Assembly (NCBI GenBank): GCA_935421135.1
Contig: OW285194.1
Span: forward strand, 14,593,376 to 14,657,375
Length of the DNA stretch: 64,000 nucleotides
Direction of reading: 5' to 3'
DNA from: Bugulina stolonifera
Taxonomy: Eukaryota; Bryozoa; Gymnolaemata; Cheilostomatida; Bugulidae
In this document: one piece after another, positions 61,261-64,000 of the stretch
Numbering within the stretch: the first letter of the stretch is position 1
How the letters are laid out: each line of letters begins with the position of its first letter
Translations under genes and position numbers: made by a program
Notes under the pieces: generated by a model
Told to the model about the DNA's origin: nothing
Seen by the model: only the letters and a program-made list of their open reading frames with translations
Database searches by the model: none

Positions 61261-64000
61261 ATGACGGACTCCCTAGACTCTGTCAAGCCTGTGATAATAT
61301 TAGTTTTCAGTGGGAAGCGGAAATCTGGAAAAGATTACATCACAGATCAGCTCCAGGTATATTGTTGTGCACCTTTTCTTTTTGTACACATAAATATAAT
61401 GGCATTCCCCTACTTGTTCATGCCACTTAGTGATGTAATAGCTTCTCTTGTCATTTAGTTTTCCTGTCTGTAAAGAGGTTAGTTTATTGTTTGCAATTTT
61501 TTATATATTACTCAAGGCTGATCGTTTCAGATAATTTGAGAAATAAATTTGGTGTCCACATCATTGTGGTATGCATTTGGTGTCATACTTGTGTGCATAT
61601 TGGCAGGCGTTGCTCGGGGATAGAATTAGTGAGGTGATGAAACTATCTGCTCCTCTCAAGAAGCAGTACGCATTGGATCATGACTTGGATTTTGAGAAAT
61701 TGCTGGATGCCAGTAAGTCTGATAGGCTTTGTGATGTGGTGGTTGGGAGATATGACTCATGCTATGATATGATATGACTCATGCTATGATATGATATGAC
61801 TCATGCTATGATATGATATGACTCATGCTATGATATGATATGACTCATGCTATGATATGATATGACTCATGCTATGATATGATATGACTCATGCTATGAT
61901 ATGATATGACTCATGCTATGATATGATATGACTCATGCTATGATATGATATGACTCATGCTATGATATGATATGACTCATGCTATGATATGATATGACTC
62001 ATGCTATGATATGATATGACTCATGCTATGATATGATATGACTCATGCTATGATATGATATGACTCATGCTATGATATGATATGACTCATGCTATGATAT
62101 GATATGACTCATGCTATGATATGATATGACTCATGCTATGATATGATATGACTCATGCTATGATATGATATGACTCATGCTATGATATGATATGACTCAT
62201 GCTACTATTCATTACCTCGTCTGGTTATAGATACATCATGCATGGCCGTAACTATCTAGGCGGCTCAGGCGGCCCTAGTCGCCTGAACTTTTTGTTAAAA
62301 GAAGAAAAAATTAAGCTAATATCGGAAGGCATAGTTACCGTGCCCACATGATATAAACATACTCTAATGAAAATGATGCTACAATGTGTATCATTACATT
62401 AATGGCTAATTTTTGCGTGAAGCCACTGCTGATTTGATAGCGTAATTGGTAGAGTGCTTGGTCTTCATGCATAGAGACACGAGTTCGAATCCCACTGAGG
62501 GACAATTTTTTTCATTTTAGTAATTCACTCAATTTGTTAGCTATACAATGACAATACTAATCTCATCTGTAAGATAGGATCACTGCATGTGTAATTCTGT
62601 ATTCAACTATAGGGATGCCATAAGATTGCATGCACAGTGTGCCCACCCACCTCATTTGTTCCACTTCTAACACTGTTCTTCAGGGTTTGGAAACCCTAGA
62701 ATACCACTCTCCATCTCTATCCATCAACTGAATTTGCACTATTTCCCGTCTTATTATTGTGTGTACATTTTTAGGCCTAAGTCATGTAATGATGTAAAGG
62801 ACTACAATGGTACGTCATGGCCAAGCCAAACAGAGAAGCACTATTTTGCAGTATACTAATTTGAAGTTTACTATTGGCAGATTACTATGCAACATTTTGT
62901 ACTTTTGTACCATCACGTATAGCTCAAATATGCATCAAAATGGCTGTTTTTGTGTGAATTTTCAAAAGTTTTCTTGTGGGTGGTGCCCCACCCTCCTTCC
63001 CCCATCCCGCACACACCCTCCCCACACCGCTACTGTTAGCCAGTCCAATTTTGGCCGCCTCAACTTTTTCAAGAAAGTTACCCCCTGCCATGTACATCTA
63101 AAATCAAACTGGAAGCTAATTTGTTTAGCAGGTCAGAGTCCCATTCCACTCTACATAATAGGAATGGTGATTGTAACATGATGAGAACTAATTAGTGTGT
63201 TATAATATTGCGCAATCTTGTACACAGTAAGATCATTACGCATTAATGCAAAACCTAAAATATAAAATGCAACAATTCTGATGTTCAGAGGCAAAAATTA
63301 ATTTTATGATATTTGGATTCCGTTCCGAGCTCTACAGTTTCCAACATTTGGAAAGCTTGGAGCCCCGACTTGGAGCGATTACTTCCTATGTTTAGCATTG
63401 TTCGGGTCATTGTACAGTAGCGGGTGTGGTCACTAATGCCATTGGTTAATTCTGGTAGGTGAATATAAGGAGAAAGTTAGAGTAGATATGATAGCCTGGG
63501 GCGAGAGACAACGGAATGCTGACTCCGGCTATTTCTGTAGACTCTCTACCCAGACTAGCCCTGGATATCATAAGCCAGTGTGGATAATCAGTGATGCACG
63601 ACGAAGAACAGACCACCAGTATTTTATGCAGACATATCCTTCTGCAACTATGACAGTGAGAGTTACAGCTAGTCTGAAAACAAGATGTGATAGGTCAGTA
63701 ATAGTGGGAGTTGCCTTCTCCTATTTTGAAGAGAGCATAACTCTAGCTATTAGTAAATTACTTTTACAAATAAGCGAAGACTTTCATAGAATGAGATCTA
63801 TGTAATATCTAATACTGATTGTAGAGGCTATGTGTTCACTCCTAATGTAGATGACGCTCCCAGTGAATGTGACCTAGATAATGAAAAGTTTGACCTAGTA
63901 ATTAGTAATGATGGTAACAATACAGAGCTGAACGCCTCTATACAATCCCTCAAAGAATTAGTATTTTCCAAGTTGAGAGATAGTGGACTAGAGCTTAGGT
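61261..64000 (+). CDS. PMVK: Phosphomevalonate kinase (3' end cut by the window)
   Basis: Exons 61261-61356, 61607-61712, 63459-63693 and 63825 to the window end splice in phase. The N-terminus carries the P-loop FSGKRKSGKDYITDQL (Gly18-Asp25), as in animal PMVK. The next exon has KLSAPLKKQYALDHDLDF, then DMIAWGERQRNADSGYFC, WIISDARRRTD and FMQTYPSATMTVRV, then GYVFTPNVDDAPSECDLDN in the last visible exon. The enzyme phosphorylates mevalonate-5-phosphate with ATP in the isoprenoid pathway. Animal PMVK is not homologous to the fungal/bacterial type; this is the animal type. About 188 residues are visible, near full length (human 192), so only the last residues are missing. Intron 2 holds a large 22-bp array and transposon sequence. 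Confidence 0.95.
61751..62203. repeat. 22-bp minisatellite, about 20.5 perfect units, PMVK intron 2
   Basis: TATGACTCATGCTATGATAT plus GA repeats without visible variation. It begins 38 bases after the splice donor at 61713. The homogeneity implies recent expansion or very active exchange. Confidence 0.97.
62236..63090. mobile_element. Probable transposon remnant with a tRNA-like segment, PMVK intron 2
   Basis: GGCGGCTCAGGCGGCC near the left (about 62260) and TTTTGGCCGCCTCAAC near the right (about 63050) are partly inverted, as expected of eroded transposon ends. At about 62448-62508, GCGTAATTGGTAGAGTGC and CGAGTTCGAATCCC are tRNA A- and B-box words without a matching acceptor stem, followed by a T-run. 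Boundaries and class are uncertain. Confidence 0.4.

Noticed and set aside
62448..62508. Functional tRNA gene
   Set aside because: A and B boxes are present, but the acceptor and anticodon stems do not pair; it fits a SINE or tRNA relic. The same reasoning applies at 50137 and 60836.

Overview
This is a nuclear genomic window from an animal, most likely an early-branching marine invertebrate; a demosponge is my best guess, at low confidence. Coding sequence is split into short exons with GT-AG introns and phase-consistent junctions. Intergenic DNA is AT-rich and full of small transposons, minisatellites and tRNA-derived SINEs. The recognised proteins (AMPK beta, HINT1, SARAF, a DUSP3-like phosphatase, an SLC25A29-like carrier, a PLAT/LOXHD1-type protein, phosphomevalonate kinase) are metazoan families. 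There is no sign of operons or other prokaryotic features.

Layout. 0.15-2.8 kb (-): exons of an Ig-domain protein with a GPI-type tail, all introns phase 1, 5' end missing. 2.9-9.36 kb: a nested retroelement. A full-length LTR element (3576-9239, LTRs 806 bp each, tRNA-Leu primer site) sits inside an older copy of its own LTR. It encodes Gag, then a protease in the -1 frame behind a textbook slippery heptamer and stem, then a zinc-finger ORF. No reverse transcriptase or integrase is visible. 9.4-15.5 kb: a transposon graveyard with a 1.09 kb hAT-like element built on AAGTC pentamers and a reverse-oriented solo LTR. 15.8-16.5 kb (-): tentative exons of an unidentified gene. 17.4-22.4 kb (-): AMPK beta. 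23.1-24.2 kb: a TA-flanked inverted-repeat element. 25.9-27.2 kb (+): HINT1. 27.7-28.4 kb: a foldback element and a MITE. 29.8-33.8 kb (+): SARAF. 34.7-37.6 kb (-): DUSP3-like phosphatase. 37.6-43.6 kb: AT-rich intergenic DNA with a dead LINE fragment and a hAT MITE. 43.7-47.2 kb (+): SLC25A29-like mitochondrial carrier. 48.7-59.0 kb (-): a 17-exon PLAT-domain gene. 60.8-61.0 kb: a SINE. 61.3 kb to the window end (+): phosphomevalonate kinase, cut off by the window.

The genes are ordinary housekeeping or signalling genes with no evident shared pathway. The most unusual features are structural. Three introns (AMPK beta, DUSP, PLAT gene) begin with a minisatellite whose first unit starts at the 5' splice site, and three more carry an array within about 45 bp of the donor. 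Five hAT-like elements were delimited by 8-bp target duplications. The LTR element combines a -1 frameshift signal with a pol-less coding layout.
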